NCBI RefSeq assembly: GCF_021730395.1
Contig: NC_069362.1
Location: 44,286,501 to 44,350,500 of the forward strand
Direction: 5' to 3'
Source: Mercenaria mercenaria
Taxonomy: Eukaryota; Mollusca; Bivalvia; Venerida; Veneridae
Length of the DNA stretch: 64,000 nt
Below are positions 45,121-58,800 of this stretch, one piece after another (position 1 is the first letter of the stretch; each line of letters begins with the position of its first letter). The position numbers and the translations under genes were made by a program. The notes beneath the pieces were generated by a model that was given only the letters and a program-made list of their open reading frames with translations, ran no database searches and was not told the DNA's origin.

Positions 45121-46327
45121 CATAAAACATTTCAATACACGAATGGAACTTTTTTTAAATATCAGTGACCGTGACCTTCGTCATTAATGGGCTTGAAAAT
45201 ATCGTAAGTCTCATATTATTTTAATGACAGTGGTTTACTGCGACTCCTAAAATTCATGTTATGTTTAAAATGGTTTAAGACATGCATGTTTCAATGTTAT
45301 AAAACTGAGCTTTAGGCAAGTTACAAATCCCAAGCATCTGATTGGTTGATTCTTAGCTATATCTTGGAACTGACCAATGACATTGGACCAATATTGACGG
45401 AAGGATAAAAACGGACAAAAAGCGACAACAATAACTCCACTTAAAGACGCGCCACAAAATAACTGTTTTCTTTTGTATTTCTATGATGGTAATTATACAT
45501 GATTTGCATGAAAACTATAAGATATACAAGAATTTAGTTTCAACTTGACAGTGACATATATTAGGCCAAGACAATATGTTTAATGTCTTAACGTTTTATT
45601 GAATTAATGTAGCAATATGTACATAAATCAGTGTATTTAGTTAAGTTTCAATCACATTTTGTTTCTACAGTATAAGATAGTTATTCATCTATATTCTTAA
45701 AACTATGCTGAAAAGAGATTGACTGAATGAGTTTGCAGATGAAGTTATGAAAACACATTTATTCAGGAAGGGCCTAACTTGTCCACCTAAAATTTTGTAA
45801 CATAGCATGATAGCTGTATAATATGAACTAAGGCAAAGCCTCAAAGCGAGCTCAAAGAAATCGGATTTATCTAAAAATATTATGCATCATTTATTTGTCA
45901 CAAAGAAACTATTCACTAGTCACAACAATTCAGGAGAACCTATTTACTTGAAAAAGTCTACATTTAGTGTCACCATGCCTATAATAATGAATATCATACG
46001 TTGCAAAATTTATGGGAAGCCGGTGTCACGCTGACGTCATTACCGCGTTCCCGTTTTCTTTCGCTTATTAATGACATTTTTTCCATTTTCTGGCCGATGC
46101 TTGATCTTTTAAATGCAAATAATATTTTTTTTTCAAACAACTGGAAATCATTCTTTCATTATTGTTGAGTGATGAATAATTTTTAGCAATTGAATGAAGT
46201 TCTGTATTCACTCCGGAAAGAAGTACTTCCTGTGAGCACCAGTCCGCTAGGGTGCGCTTTTATAAAACTTCCGACGAAACTTTTCAAATCCATCACCAAG
46301 TGTGAAAGTATACTTGCGTTACCGTAA
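45121..46327. other. Intergenic stretch, no feature seen
   Basis: No repeats, exons or hairpins recognised. Confidence 0.45.
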
Positions 46328-46371
46328 AGCTCGATTCTCGAGCAGGCCCTTTGGGCCTGCTCTTCGAGCTC
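46328..46371. repeat. Strong GC-rich hairpin
   Basis: GAGCAGGCCC-TTT-GGGCCTGCTC is a perfect 10-bp stem with a 3-base loop (46339-46361). It extends outward through AGCTCGA...TCGAGCT with a one-base offset. The flanks are AT-rich. Possibly the centre of a palindromic repeat; no function can be assigned. Confidence 0.7.
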
Positions 46372-46659
46372 GCTATTACCTGTATTATAAGAATGATTTT
46401 CACGAAGTTTTTGTGGGTGAAAAAAGTGGGTCACTAGGCCGTGGTGGGTCTTTAAGCATTTTGTTCTCAGGTGAGCCAAAAGTATTTGAATATATAGTTG
46501 TTTTATTCCATTTGATTGCTGTTATAGATATAAACAAATTTTACCTTTTAGACGTTCTCGTTTACTTTTCTTCTTTTGAAACTAAGGTAATCATCGTTGA
46601 TCTGTGAACGTGAACCACGACAACTGGGCATGGTAGCCATCATTATCAACGTCATCGTC

Positions 46660-46795
46660 AGCACACACCAGCAGCAGAAACACAACAACATCACCATGTC
46701 ATCAGAAGCAGCAGCAACAACGTCACCACCATCATCCCAAGCACCATCAACAGCAGCAACAACAGCAGCAATATCATTATCATATTTTCCCCAGT
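46660..46795. repeat. CAG/CAA/CAT low-complexity tract
   Basis: Imperfect CAGCAGCAGAAACACAACAA, CAGCAGCAACAACGTCACC and similar runs. Reading frames across it are artefacts of composition. Confidence 0.8.
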
Positions 46796-46989
46796 GATCA
46801 TGTCTTTCAGCATTACTGAAAATAAGAAAAGGTTGGGTGCTTTAGACAACCTTGGCTGTACGATTGAGTTTGTATTGCTGCTCTCAGATAGCTAGTTACA
46901 TTTAAAGCGTTTCGTCCATAGATATTTGATAGAAATGAAATTCTCGTAAAATTAAATTCATACTTTGGTAAAAGTTTATCAATATAATT

Positions 46990-47188
46990 GAGCCGCGCCA
47001 TGAGAAAACCAACATAGTTTGTTTGCGACCAGCATGGATCCAGACCAGCCTGAGCATCCGCGCAGTCGGTCAGGATCCATGCTGTTCGTTTACGGTTTCT
47101 CTAATTACAATAGGCTTTGAAAGCGAACAGCATGGATCCTGACCAGACTGCGCATCCGCACTATGTTGGTTTTCTCATGGTGCGGCTC
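46990..47188. mobile_element. GGATCC palindromic MITE, copy 5 (199 bp, internally deleted)
   Basis: The ends GAGCCGCGCCATGAG and CTCATGGTGCGGCTC are both present, but the second arm lacks about 35 bp (CTGCGCATCCG joins directly to CACTATGTTGG) compared with the 235-bp copies. Confidence 0.85.
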
Positions 47189-48184
47189 ATATTTATAACT
47201 GTTTATGCAGAAAGACGATCAAAAGTCAACATACTACAAAGATATCTTTTATTACCGCGTGCAGCTTCTTTTGGTATTTCTTAAAGTGCGTCTAGAACTT
47301 TTCACTAAATCTGTAAATGTGTAGCTTTAAGACTAACAGGTAGCAATTCACAGGTCAAAGAAAGCGGTATGCTAAAATACAGCCTAAAAATGTGCAGCCC
47401 TCAAAATCGCAAGTTGAAATAATTATTATAACTCCAATATGCATAAATAAAGATCATTTATGAATTCAGTCGTTTCTGTTGCCTTGGAGTTTACAGAAAA
47501 CTTTTTACCTTGTGATGTACATTAGTCTGTATTCCAGTCGTTTTAATAAATGTAAGCATCGTAGATCTACATGTCCTTGGAATGAGGTGTGGCTGTGACA
47601 AACACCCAGCCGCTGGAGGTCATCTGCACTTTGCCTCATAAAACGATATTGTCTCTTATTTTACCTAAAAATGCGCAAGATTCACTTCAGGCTTTGAATG
47701 TTGAGTCTGCCAGCTTGCCTTTTTACCCTTAGCACAGCATAGATTTGAGAAAACTTGTGGAAAGGCGCCAAAAATGAAGGATTCATACACAAACAGAACA
47801 AGAGATAAAAAGGAGAGAAATGAAAAGTAAAAACGACAAAATAGGTGAAACATAATAGATAATTAAATTAATAAACTAATAAATAAATGAAGAAAGAAAG
47901 AACGAAAGAAATGAAGAAAATGAAGAAAATAAAAAACGTGAGTTGACCTGCATTTATCATACATGTAGTAAAGAAAGAACCCTGCGCCGAAAGAACCAAA
48001 AGTGCGCATGAACAGTGCCCCAGAATACATCTGCATAAATGGCATGTTGATTAATTTACAAAAGGTGAGCACAATTTCAATTTCATATGTGTACAAGCTT
48101 GAGAGGTTTACTTTTCCCCCGAGGAAATGTTAAAATGCTCAGGTGACGGTTCATTGAATCGCAACATTCAGGGCCCAGTTGTCA
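47189..48184. other. Intergenic stretch, no feature seen
   Basis: An A/G-rich tract (GAAGAAAGAAAGAACGAAAG) lies at 47888-47935. Nothing else supported. Confidence 0.45.
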
Positions 48185-48605
48185 GGAACCTTTAATGGCT
48201 GTTAAATTTTACCAAATTTTGCCCCTTTTTCAACTTAACTATTTTTGGTTAAGTTTTTATATTTTTTTTGTACGCTGGTATCTCTGTACCCACTCACAGG
48301 AATGGATTGAAACTTCACAAACTTGTTCACTGTGATGATGTGAAAAGCATTTTACAGATTCCATAACTCTACTTAATTTTCCCCTTTTTGGTTAAGATTT
48401 TGTATGTAAGCTGGTTTCCCATTGATGGGAATGGATTGAAGCGTCACACATTTGTCCACTTTGATGAGCTGACATGCAATGTACATGCTCCATAACTGCG
48501 TTTTACATTACTTGAAAAAAGACTATGCCTTTTTTCGACTATATTCATTCAATTGACAAGACTGTCGAATAATCGAGCGTTGCTGACCTCCGACAGCTCT
48601 TGTTT
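48185..48605 (-). mobile_element. Pearl-like element H, minus strand
   Basis: Read on the minus strand it begins ACAAGAGCTGTCGGAGGTCA, the standard pearl head with a short hairpin. Two tandem units of about 130 bp follow, marked on the plus strand by GGAATGGATTGAAACTTCAC and GGAATGGATTGAAGCGTCAC. The far end is degraded. Confidence 0.6.
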
Positions 48606-49780
48606 TTTTTCTAAATCTTATGACAAAAAGCTGAAATTAAAAACAAAAAGTATCCTAACAAAAGCCTTTTGCAGTCATTTCAAAATTAAGATAAATACTT
48701 TTCATTATTCACTTGAAGTTCCTGATAAAATCCTTGGATTTCTTTAGTAGGGTGTATCAAATAAATAATAATCTATATTTTAAGTAAATGGAAAGTATTT
48801 ACACTTTTCTATATTTTAAAGAGAACTCAACACGGAAAAAGATGAACCATATACAATAAGATGTCTGACATCGTTTGATAAAAAAATTAGCGCAAATGTC
48901 CGTTGATGCTATGCTTGGGTGAGGGGAGGTAAGCTGTATGGGGAGACTACTGCGTCAGAGAACGGCTCAAAAACACTCGATTAAACACATTTCCCGATTA
49001 TTAATTTTAAGATTTCATGAAATTGATTTTGATTGCCATGTTTTGTTATTTCTGCATTGATTTTTAGAAGAAGAAAAAAGAAAAGAAAACCATTCTTTAT
49101 TCATTATTCAATAATAAGATCTTGCTTTCTCCTTTAATATAACTGAATTTTCCTCGGTAATAAAATTGCAAGTTCAGTGACTCTGTTTCGTTTCGGATTT
49201 TTTGCTGAATGCCGGTTACTAAAATAGGGGATATTTTCATTTAATCTTGTCTGCTTTTTAAAGTGATTTTATTGAAATGTGACTGCCTCAGTTTCAGTTT
49301 CCGAGTTCTTGATCATTTATTGTCAAAATCCCACACTAATATCTTGCATCATGTGATTTTTTTTCCTATCAAAATTTTCTGAATCGGCAACAATGATATT
49401 TAACATTTTCTTATATTTTCAATTTTTTTTCCGATTAGGAACTAATGACTGTGTTATGCTTTCATCATTTGAAAAAGTAATAGACAATAATGGACTATCC
49501 TTAATAAAAATTCATGACTAAAATTTAGCATACTGTAGCCTGCATGTGAATAACCCAGGGCCCGTATTCATCAGCGTTTTAAGTCTGAAACTGAAAAGTT
49601 TTAAATGCTTAATCTGTTATTATTAAATTTGCACAGATTGCAATGACACTGTGCAACTGCAGACGGATGAGCAAAATTGTATCAGTGTAGATTTACTATA
49701 AACGTCTTACGTCTGCATTTCAGAATTAAACCTTGATGAATAGGGATTCGGCAAAGTAACGACGTTATACCGATAGAGCG
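48606..49780. other. Intergenic stretch upstream of the WD40 gene
   Basis: AT-rich. Around 49555-49745 GGGCCCGTATTCATCAGCG, ACGTCTTACGTCTG and AACCTTGATGAATAGGG look like the two ends of another small inverted element (CCCGTATTCATCA / TGATGAATAGGG). Otherwise nothing seen. Confidence 0.45.
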
Positions 49781-49870
49781 GTTGGCGGGAAAACACATTG
49801 CCTTTAGACGCGACGTCACATGAACTTTGTTTCATAACCAAAATGGCGTCTTGACTTCTGGATGTAAAAA
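49781..49870 (+). promoter_or_regulatory. Putative promoter/5' leader of the WD40 gene with three mini-uORFs
   Basis: TTGGCGGGAAAA (49782-49793) matches an E2F-type site, and GACGTCAC (49812-49819) a CRE-like site. Three ATGs precede the main start: ATG 49820 (five codons then TAA), ATG 49843 (three codons then TGA) and a start-stop ATGTAA at 49862-49867, four bases before the main ATG. Whether all are in the transcript depends on the unknown transcription start. Confidence 0.35.
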
Positions 49871-52800
49871 ATGTCACTTACTCCAATGAATGCGATGGAG
49901 GAGGAACATCGTAGGATGTCATTAAAGCAACCTCTAGCTCCAGTGCAGGAAACAAAACGGATGTCCTTGAAACCAACGGCGATGGAGGGCCGAGGGGCCG
50001 CGAAATCAGTGTCACAAAAGTTAGATTCCAAAAAGCGGCGCACGAGTAGAGCGATGGCAATGCGTCGAGATTTCTTGATTAACCGCAGGAACACCGGTGG
50101 CGATTTACCAGAAACACCAGACCCTGAAGAAATACTTGATGCTGAAGTTCTTTTCAGTCGTCTGCAAAAAATGTTTATAGCTGCAGAAGAAGATGGTATG
50201 TAATGCAAATATTTTGTATAACATTTTATTTATCTTTTTATCCTATCCTTGGTGATAATTTTTCATATATTTTCTGTCTGATTCAATGAACATGTAACAA
50301 AGCTTTTCTTCATTTTTGATTTTGTTTTGCAAGATAAAAATATATAAATATAAAATGTAATTTTAAAAGGTCTCCAGGGCTTGCTACTTGAAGGTTTTGT
50401 TTTTAAAACTTCTTTATCAATGTCAGTTTGTTGCCTAAAATATTTTTTGGTTCATGACAATTTGGAAATAAACATTATATTTTACAAGGGAAAAGGTTTC
50501 TTTTTTGAAAACTAAGATTTGTAGGTCTATACAGTAGTAACAGATTTATAACCGTCTTTCAGCAAAGAAAGCTTATAACTTATAACTTCAATGGTCCAAA
50601 ATAAAAAAGCTGAAAAATATAAATTTAAAAATATTTTTACGATAAATTAAAACAAAAACAATATAATAAAGGTATGCATATTACATGAAAAAAGATGAAA
50701 TCAAAGTGTAAATATTAATAAAGGCATACATATACATTGTTTTTGTATTACAATTAAAAAGATAACTTCAAAAGAAACAAATAAATTTAGATATTGATAA
50801 AAAGATGCATATTACCACCGCAGATTAAACATTAAATTCTTCACGGTAATGCAAACCATGTAACGTCAAAACTAACATTATTTTGTCAAAAATAGTGATT
50901 TTATTCAAATGATATTATGGATTTTACAGTCTGAGTAAATATTTGTGGTAAGAGCATATCTTTCACCTAATGAACTATTATCATTATTCAATGTAAAGAT
51001 TTTCAGAATACTTAAGATTTTTATACTAATATGTGCTTAAAGTGGCTTTCGAAATTTTCTGCTCAGTTTTCAAGGACTAAAATATAAATTCTAATATGAC
51101 TAACAATGTTTTAATCATCACAACGATGTTATGTTGACGTCACGTCAACGTGATATTTAGCGTCATGTGCGCATCAAGAAATAGCGCTTTCAAATTTCAT
51201 AAAATATTTTACTTAATAACATGTTTTAAACGAAATGTCACATTGCACAAATGTTTTGATTAATTTATACACATACTGAATTAGTTATTCGCTTTGCTGA
51301 ATAATTCGCAATAATTTTCGCTCGAACCGAATTCTGCCGCAAGACGTATTACCGTTTCCGGTCCTGGCGTGTTTTAACAAATACTTAATATTGGCGCCAT
51401 GCTTGCGCGAAAAAACAGTTCCATCATATTTGATAAAAATATTACAATAAAGAACATAATTATTAGAATCGAAATAATTTATAGCAAAACAGTGCTTTAT
51501 CACTGTTTATACACTCGGGCGGTTATACGTCGTCCGAAATAATTTCACGAGGGCTGCGCCCTCGTGAAATTATTACGCCCGACGTATAACCGCCCATCGT
51601 GTATAAATAGTAATAAAGCACTGTTTTGCTATAAATTATTTCTTAATTATATTCATCATTTCAAGGGTAGTAACGTATATTTACTTTTTAAACTATTGTG
51701 ATGTTTTAATTTTACAGCCAAACATTTTCTATTCATAAGACAACACCTTTGTAAAATTTCGTCTTTTTTCCCCATTTTTTAATGTTGTTTTAAGCTAACT
51801 ATGATATATTAAAAGTTTTATAAGGATCAAGCAACAAATAGAATTATGGTTTTAAAAGTACTTGGTGTATTAAATTGTCTAAAATTCACAATGAAAATAC
51901 CATACAAAGGGATTCGGTGATAAATCCAAAACTAAAATCAATATACCACCCCATATCTGATTCTAGCAAACATGAAAAACCAACTGCAACGGACTAAGTT
52001 ATAGTAATTTGAAATCTATGTTATCACATTTCAGATAGAACTGGTCTCAACATTGACGAGTTTAAGGAAGCAATGCACAAGACGGTCGGCCGCCATAATA
52101 CGAAAGAAGAAATAGAAGTGCTGTTCATGAAAGTTGATGCCAACTGTGATGGGGTGGTAGACTGGGAAGAGTATGTGACCTATAACCTTTTAGAATACAA
52201 GGAGAAGGCATTAATGATAGAAATGCTACGAAAGAAACCCTTCCCGAATGAAACTCGTGAGATTGACAGTCGTCATAGGGATATTATTGTCAAAATTATG
52301 TTCTTTCCAAACGTGAGAAAAACGTGCGAAACTGGTACAAAGACTTGTTTCACATCCGGCAAATACGTAACGCTCAGTAAAGAAGGTTTGCTTGGAATTT
52401 GGAGTCTAAACATGAGGAATTTGAAGTATTACAATGCCAATCACTTTCAGAACAGAAACACCCAGCCTTGGTTTACAGACATGGTAGTCATGTATAACGT
52501 CAATATGTTGGCTCTGACGTCCACCGATCGTGACATCATCATATTCGACCTCGCAGGAAAGAAGTTTACGATGCGATATAACGTCACGGGTTTCGAAAAT
52601 TGTATCACTGCAATGGACTACTGGGTAAGTCCAAATGATCTGAATACCGCGCTTCTACTTTTTGGCGATACAGCTGGAAGCGTTTCCGTCATACGGTTTG
52701 ATTCTATTCTTCGCGGGGGACTTTTTGGCGCCACCGGTGGAAAGAAAAACACGTGCAAAAGAGTTAGCTTTCCTGAAGTAATGAAAGGCTTTGTGCTTGG

Positions 52801-55800
52801 TGTTAGGGCACAAAAAATATCAAATATACATGGGGATTGGGTTAACAAGGTTCAATATCTCCCTGATATTGACTGTTTCCTGTCATCTTGCCAGAGTCCG
52901 CAAACTGCACTTTTTTTCGGCGATTTTGCTGGAAAGAAAACACGTGTTTACTTTAAGGTCAACAAAGGCGTCTTGAGCTTTGATTATTCACACTCACTTA
53001 ATATAATTGTCACGGGCGGGATGGATTATATGCTCCGTGTGTGGAACCCTTATGTAAACAATAAAGCTATCGTCCTTCTAAAGGGTCACACCAAGCCAGT
53101 TAATCACGTGATTATAAATGAAAACAGAAACCAAGTGATCAGCATCGACAAAGGTCGCTCAATACGTGTGTTCGAGCTCCGCGATCAGACCTGTTTGCAG
53201 CATATTAGTGGACGGATGGTCAAATTAGATACATTTCCGGTTTCTGCAGTATTTTTCAACGCCGCCATGCGCACTATGCTCATAGCAGCCAACCAGATTG
53301 TAATGTTAGAAAATCGCGAGGAGGAGGAGGGATTTTCGGAGACGATGTCTCATAACAAACCTGTAGTTGCCGCAATGTACAGCAAAGTGTTTGGGTCGGT
53401 TGTAAGTGCATGCCAAGATTCTGTTGTTAGTGTATGGGATACAAACTCTGGTGACAAATTAATGCAGTTTGTCAACGCCCATAGTACAATCGAACGAGGT
53501 GTAGAGATTCCTGTAGAAATTACGGCTCTTTGTTTCGATTATAATGGCCGCCGGCTGGTAACAGGCGCTCGCAATGGTACTGTTCATGTCTGGAATTTCA
53601 ACAATGGTTCCCTTATGCAAAATTTTGCACTTCCGGATAGCTCTGACGTCACAGGAATAGTATGTACAAAACATAGAATTTACGTTTCCGGCTGGGGAAA
53701 GACGGTGTACATTTACGTCGATGGTGGTGGAGAAGAGCATAGAAAGAATTGGAAAATGCAACATAAAGAGGACATTTTGTCAATCGCCTATTTCCCGCCA
53801 AACATGATCGTCACAGGATCCTACGACGGGGATATCATAGTTTGGTCACGTGAGACCGGACAGGTTTATTGTCGTCTGAATGCATTTGTGAGTGTAAAAC
53901 CAATCACTGAAGGGGGGAAAGTTCGCCGTAAAAGCTCTGTGAAAAATGAAACAAACATCCAAGCTACTCAGTCTGAGGTTGATGATGATGACGAAAGCGG
54001 TGCTAAGTGGCAGAAAGGCAAAGCAAAATTAAGCCGGGCCGGTTTATTAAACAATTTTAAAGCTAGTGATTTGGAGAAGTTTCTTCCTGAGGGTCTGCTT
54101 GAGGAAGAAGAGGGATGCAAGCATCCGTTATTGCAGGCACTGGATCCTCATTCATTTCACTCTGACAGTGACTCTGAATTTTCTCGGAACGAATACGACA
54201 AAGTGTGTAAGAGTTATGAATCGGCAGTGGAGAAAATAATATTCCTTGACACAAGAGAGCCTCTACAGAAAGATACGGCAATCATTGTCACAAGTGGTGC
54301 AGAAGGATGGATACGATTCTGGTCCATGCATCACGAGGGTGGACTGATTGGACAGTTCAATGCAGCCCACAGGCTTGGTGAAAGCGTATTCACGATAAAA
54401 TCCGACACCAATGACAGTTACCTGTTTACTGGTGATACTGAAGGGTATATCAAAATCTGGGACATACGTGATTACTGCAAAAGCAAGAAAATGAATTCCG
54501 CTGAACGAAAGGCACACTACGACTTCTTACGGCGTAAGTTTACGTTCTTCCGTGCTGAAAGTTATCAAGAAAGTAAGCAGCTGTACACGGTACCAGCGTA
54601 TTTGAAGAACGTGTTTGCAAGCCGACCTCCTCCGGAATCTAGCGATCCCAAACGGACTCTGAAATACCCCATGCTGGTGAATTCTTTCAGAGCACACATC
54701 CGCAGCATTCACAGCGTTGACTACGTTACAGATCGGGAGCTTCTTATTACCGGAAGTGCAGACTGCAGCATTCGAATATGGACAGTAAATGGACAGTACA
54801 TTGGCACATTCGGTGGTGAAAAATGGCCGACGTTACCGAATATTGTCACGAACGAGTACTTCCTGTCCCAGATTCCTAACGACATCCGGCGAGCGGGCTC
54901 TGCCCGGACGTTGAAGGTTATGCACGGTGGAAAATTACCAATGTGGCAGAGTGCAATAAGTATAGTGAAAAATCGAGGTGTTGAGAGACTCAAGAAACAA
55001 TTTGACCACTTGCAGGACGTAGCAATTGAAGTGATAGATGCACGTGACAGTGAAGGGACTAGTAACATTCTCGGAAAGTCATACAAGAAGAAAATGAGAC
55101 ACAGGATGCCACCGACACTGCCTAAATTTATTGAAACGCCAGGCACGGTGAGAACTTTTATATAACTCATTGATTTGTCTGTGTTTTCATAACTTCTAAC
55201 AGTCTCATATTTTGAAGCTTTCTAAATGCGTTTCTTTTAATTCAGCTCCTCTGAAATCAGTGAAGCTAAAGGCGCTTATCCGGCCTCAAATTATTTCGTA
55301 TCAAAATTCGTGACGATTTATTTGTTGGGGTTTAGAAACACATCGACATTATTCAGGTTATTTGGCGACTTTCAGTATAGCTTTTAAGCTTTAGCCTGTT
55401 GGAGGCATGTGATGCGACCAGTGCAGACTAAGATCAATCTGCACGTCTGTGCAGGCTGATCATGGTATGCACTGTTCGCTATTCAGTCAGGTAATTTTCA
55501 GTGAACACCCCTTCGAATAATAAATGGTACTGCCCAAACTGAATGATAGAACAGTCCAAACTAGAGCTGTCACAGGAGTGACGAATTATACCCACACATC
55601 ATGGCCTTGTCACAGAACTAAGCCAATATCAAGTCAAACTTGTTTGACCTTTGACCTACTGATCTCAAAATCAATACAAGCCATCTGCTAGTTGTGATCA
55701 ACATCCGTATAAAGTTTCATGATCCTCGGCCTAAGCGTTCTCAAGTTATTGTCCAGAAAAGGTATCAATGTTCCAGGTCACTCTGACCTCTGACCTTTGG

Positions 55801-58800
55801 AACTCGTAATCAATAAGAGTCATCTGCTGGTCATGACCAACCTCCCTAATAAGTTTTGTTATCATATTCCAAACTGTTTTGAAATTATTGCCCGAAAACT
55901 GTTTTAAATGTCACTGTGACCTTGACTTGTGACCCTTTGACCGCAAAAATCAAAAGGGGTCATCTGCTGGTCATAACCAACCTCCCTATCAAATTTCATG
56001 ATCCTAGGCTCAAGCATTCTCAAGTTATCATCCGAAAACCATCTAACTATTTTGTGTCATTGTGACCTTGACCTTTGGCCTACTAACCTCAAAATAAAAC
56101 TTGACCTGTATTTTATCATGTTACACCCTTGTACAAAAAATTATGATTCTAGATCCAAACGTTCTCAAGTTATCATCCAGAATTCTAACACGATCCGATT
56201 CATTTTCCTATTAAACAAAGAAGGCTGGAGACAGTGATTTATTAAACAACAATTCACTGTTCTGACGTCACAACTATTACGTCACAGCGTCAAGCGGCGT
56301 AACGGCGCGCTGGAAAAGAACCCGATTGAAAACGGGCAACTATCTAATGCATGTCGACATGGTGTACTTTAAAGTCCTTGATAACGTGTTAGAATCGAAA
56401 TAATATATCTCGTCGGTGATTTGTCGCTGAATAAATCACTGTTTGGAGTTCAGATGCGAAGGAATTATATCACGAGGGCGTTTAACTATTCTGAGTCACT
56501 GTGACCTTGACCTTTGACCTACTGACCTCAAAGTCAAACTTGACCGGCATTTCATTATGATACACCTGTGTACAAAAATTATGATCCTAGACCCAAGCTT
56601 TCTGAAGTTATCATCGGAAACCATTGAACTATTCTGAGTCACTGTGAACTTGACCTTTGACCTACTGACCTCAAAGTCGAAATTATCCTGCATTTTATTA
56701 TGATACAGCTGTGTACCAAATATATGATCCTAGGTCCAAGCGTTCTCAAGTTATCATCCGGAAACCGTTTAACTGTTCAGGGTCACTGTGACCTTGACCT
56801 TTGACCTACTGACCCCAAAGTCGAACTTGACCTGTATTTTCTAATGTTACATCTGTGTACCAGAAATTATCTAAATCGGTCAAGCCTTTCAAGAGTTATC
56901 ATCCGGAAACCATTTAATTGTTCCAAGTCACTGTAACCTTGACCTTTGATCTACTGACCTCAAAGTCAAACATTTCCTGCATTTTATGATGATACATCTC
57001 TTTACCAAAATATATGATCCTAGGTCCAAGCGTTCTCAAGTTATCATCCGGAAACCATTTAACTGTTCAAGGTCACTGTGACATTGACCTTTGACCTACT
57101 GAACCTAAAGTCGAACTTGACCTGTATTTTCTAATGTTACATCTGTGTACCAAATATTATTTAAATCAGTCAAGCCTTTCAAGAGTTATCATCCGGAAAC
57201 CATAAAACAAATGGACCGACAGACAGACCGACCGACAGACCGACCGACAGACAAGTTCACTCCTATATACCACCCTCCGCCCCCCCCCCCCCCCCCCCTG
57301 CCCCCCACACACCCATCAAACTTCGTTTTGTGGGGGTATAATTATAAATTTAGCAGGGTAAAGGCTTACGGTGGAGGTAGAACAACCAACCTTCTGTAAG
57401 CAAACTGAAAGCTTCCTTTCATGAAAAATTATATATCTCCCAGCTAAGTTTCGAACCCACATCGGTGAGGTGCAAAAGAATCGAAATCAGCTTACTAATC
57501 CATTTTCCACGGAGGCCATAGGTCCACGGTTCAATCATGTACAAATGTATATGATGAAAATAATATATTTTCTGACGACGTTGACAACTACAGTTTTTGA
57601 AATTTTTCTGGGTCAAAATTTAAAAGACCCCATTTAACGCGGCGTCTCTTATCAACCACTTCTTCTCGAAAACGAGAGGGCGGAACTTCCGGCGGTCAAC
57701 ACATTCTAAGCGAAATTGCCGGTCCATAGTTTATGCTATATGGTCTGTCTGTATTTAACAAATATTGTTTGCTGCGGTAACAAGTCAAAATTTAAAAATT
57801 AGACAGTTAACTGTCATGTAATAAAACACAGATTGACGATCCATAGTCAAAGCCACTGATCCTCCATCCTTCCCACACCAGGCAACAGTTTTGTCAATAG
57901 TCTTGACCATCAAACCCTCCATCCAGTGTATATTATTATCACTGGCGTTTTATGTATTTTATGTTTTCTATTTTATTACTGTGCAAATATTTCGTTTGTT
58001 AGTCCCCGGTTTAAATTACTAGTATTTTCCCTGTTTTTGAACATTTAAACAATAGTAGTGTTAGTAACTTGCGTTTAGTCAATCCTTTGCCATTGTCGTT
58101 GTTTCATCCGGAATCTGCCCATTTTTTATATGTTTTGGGCTAAATTTTACGTTCGGGTAGATAACCGCAAAAGCGGCCGTTTTCTTTTTGTAAAAAATGC
58201 CTTTGCGCCAAGAGAGAACCAACATAGTACGTTTGCGAGCAGCATGGATCCAGACCAGCATGCGCATCCACGCAGTCTGGTCAGGATCCATGCTGTTCGC
58301 TTTCAAAGCCTATTGCAATTAGAGAAACCATAAGGATCCATGCTGGTCGCGAACACACTATGTTGGTTTTCTCATGGCGCGGCTCATATGATGATTGGGT
58401 TGCATCGGATTTTCTGACCGCCTAGATTTCGTTTTCTTAGTTAGACACTGTTGATTGTAGACCGTAACAAATATAATCTAGTAATCCCCTCACCCCCCCA
58501 AAAAAACACAAAAAACAACAACAGAATATGGACATCCAAAGGGTTGTGAAAGGTAAACTTTATATTTCCAAACATGGCAACCCCTCGAGAAATTCTCTCA
58601 TTAACCCCTTATGAGCAATTGTGTATATAGATTATATTTTGTGGAGCAGTGGGTCCCCGAATGAATACACAAATAACATGATCCTTAATATAAACATCTT
58701 TAAGGTTGCTGTATACCACACCCTTCCGTTTGTTGACCTTTCGCCTGTAGAAGCACTGACTGATACCATGAAGGAAATACAAGCTCGTCGGGCTATGAAC

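Larger units (their letters stand above)
55384..57372. mobile_element. TTAGCCTGCT-type MITE, copy 3, split by pearl element J
   Basis: The left part 55384-55557 (TTTAGCCTGTTGGAGGC ... GTGAACACCCCTTCGAATAA ... GAACAGTCC) and right part 57343-57372 (AAATTTAGCAGGGTAAAGGC) flank a 1.8-kb insertion. Intronic to the WD40 gene. Confidence 0.75.
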
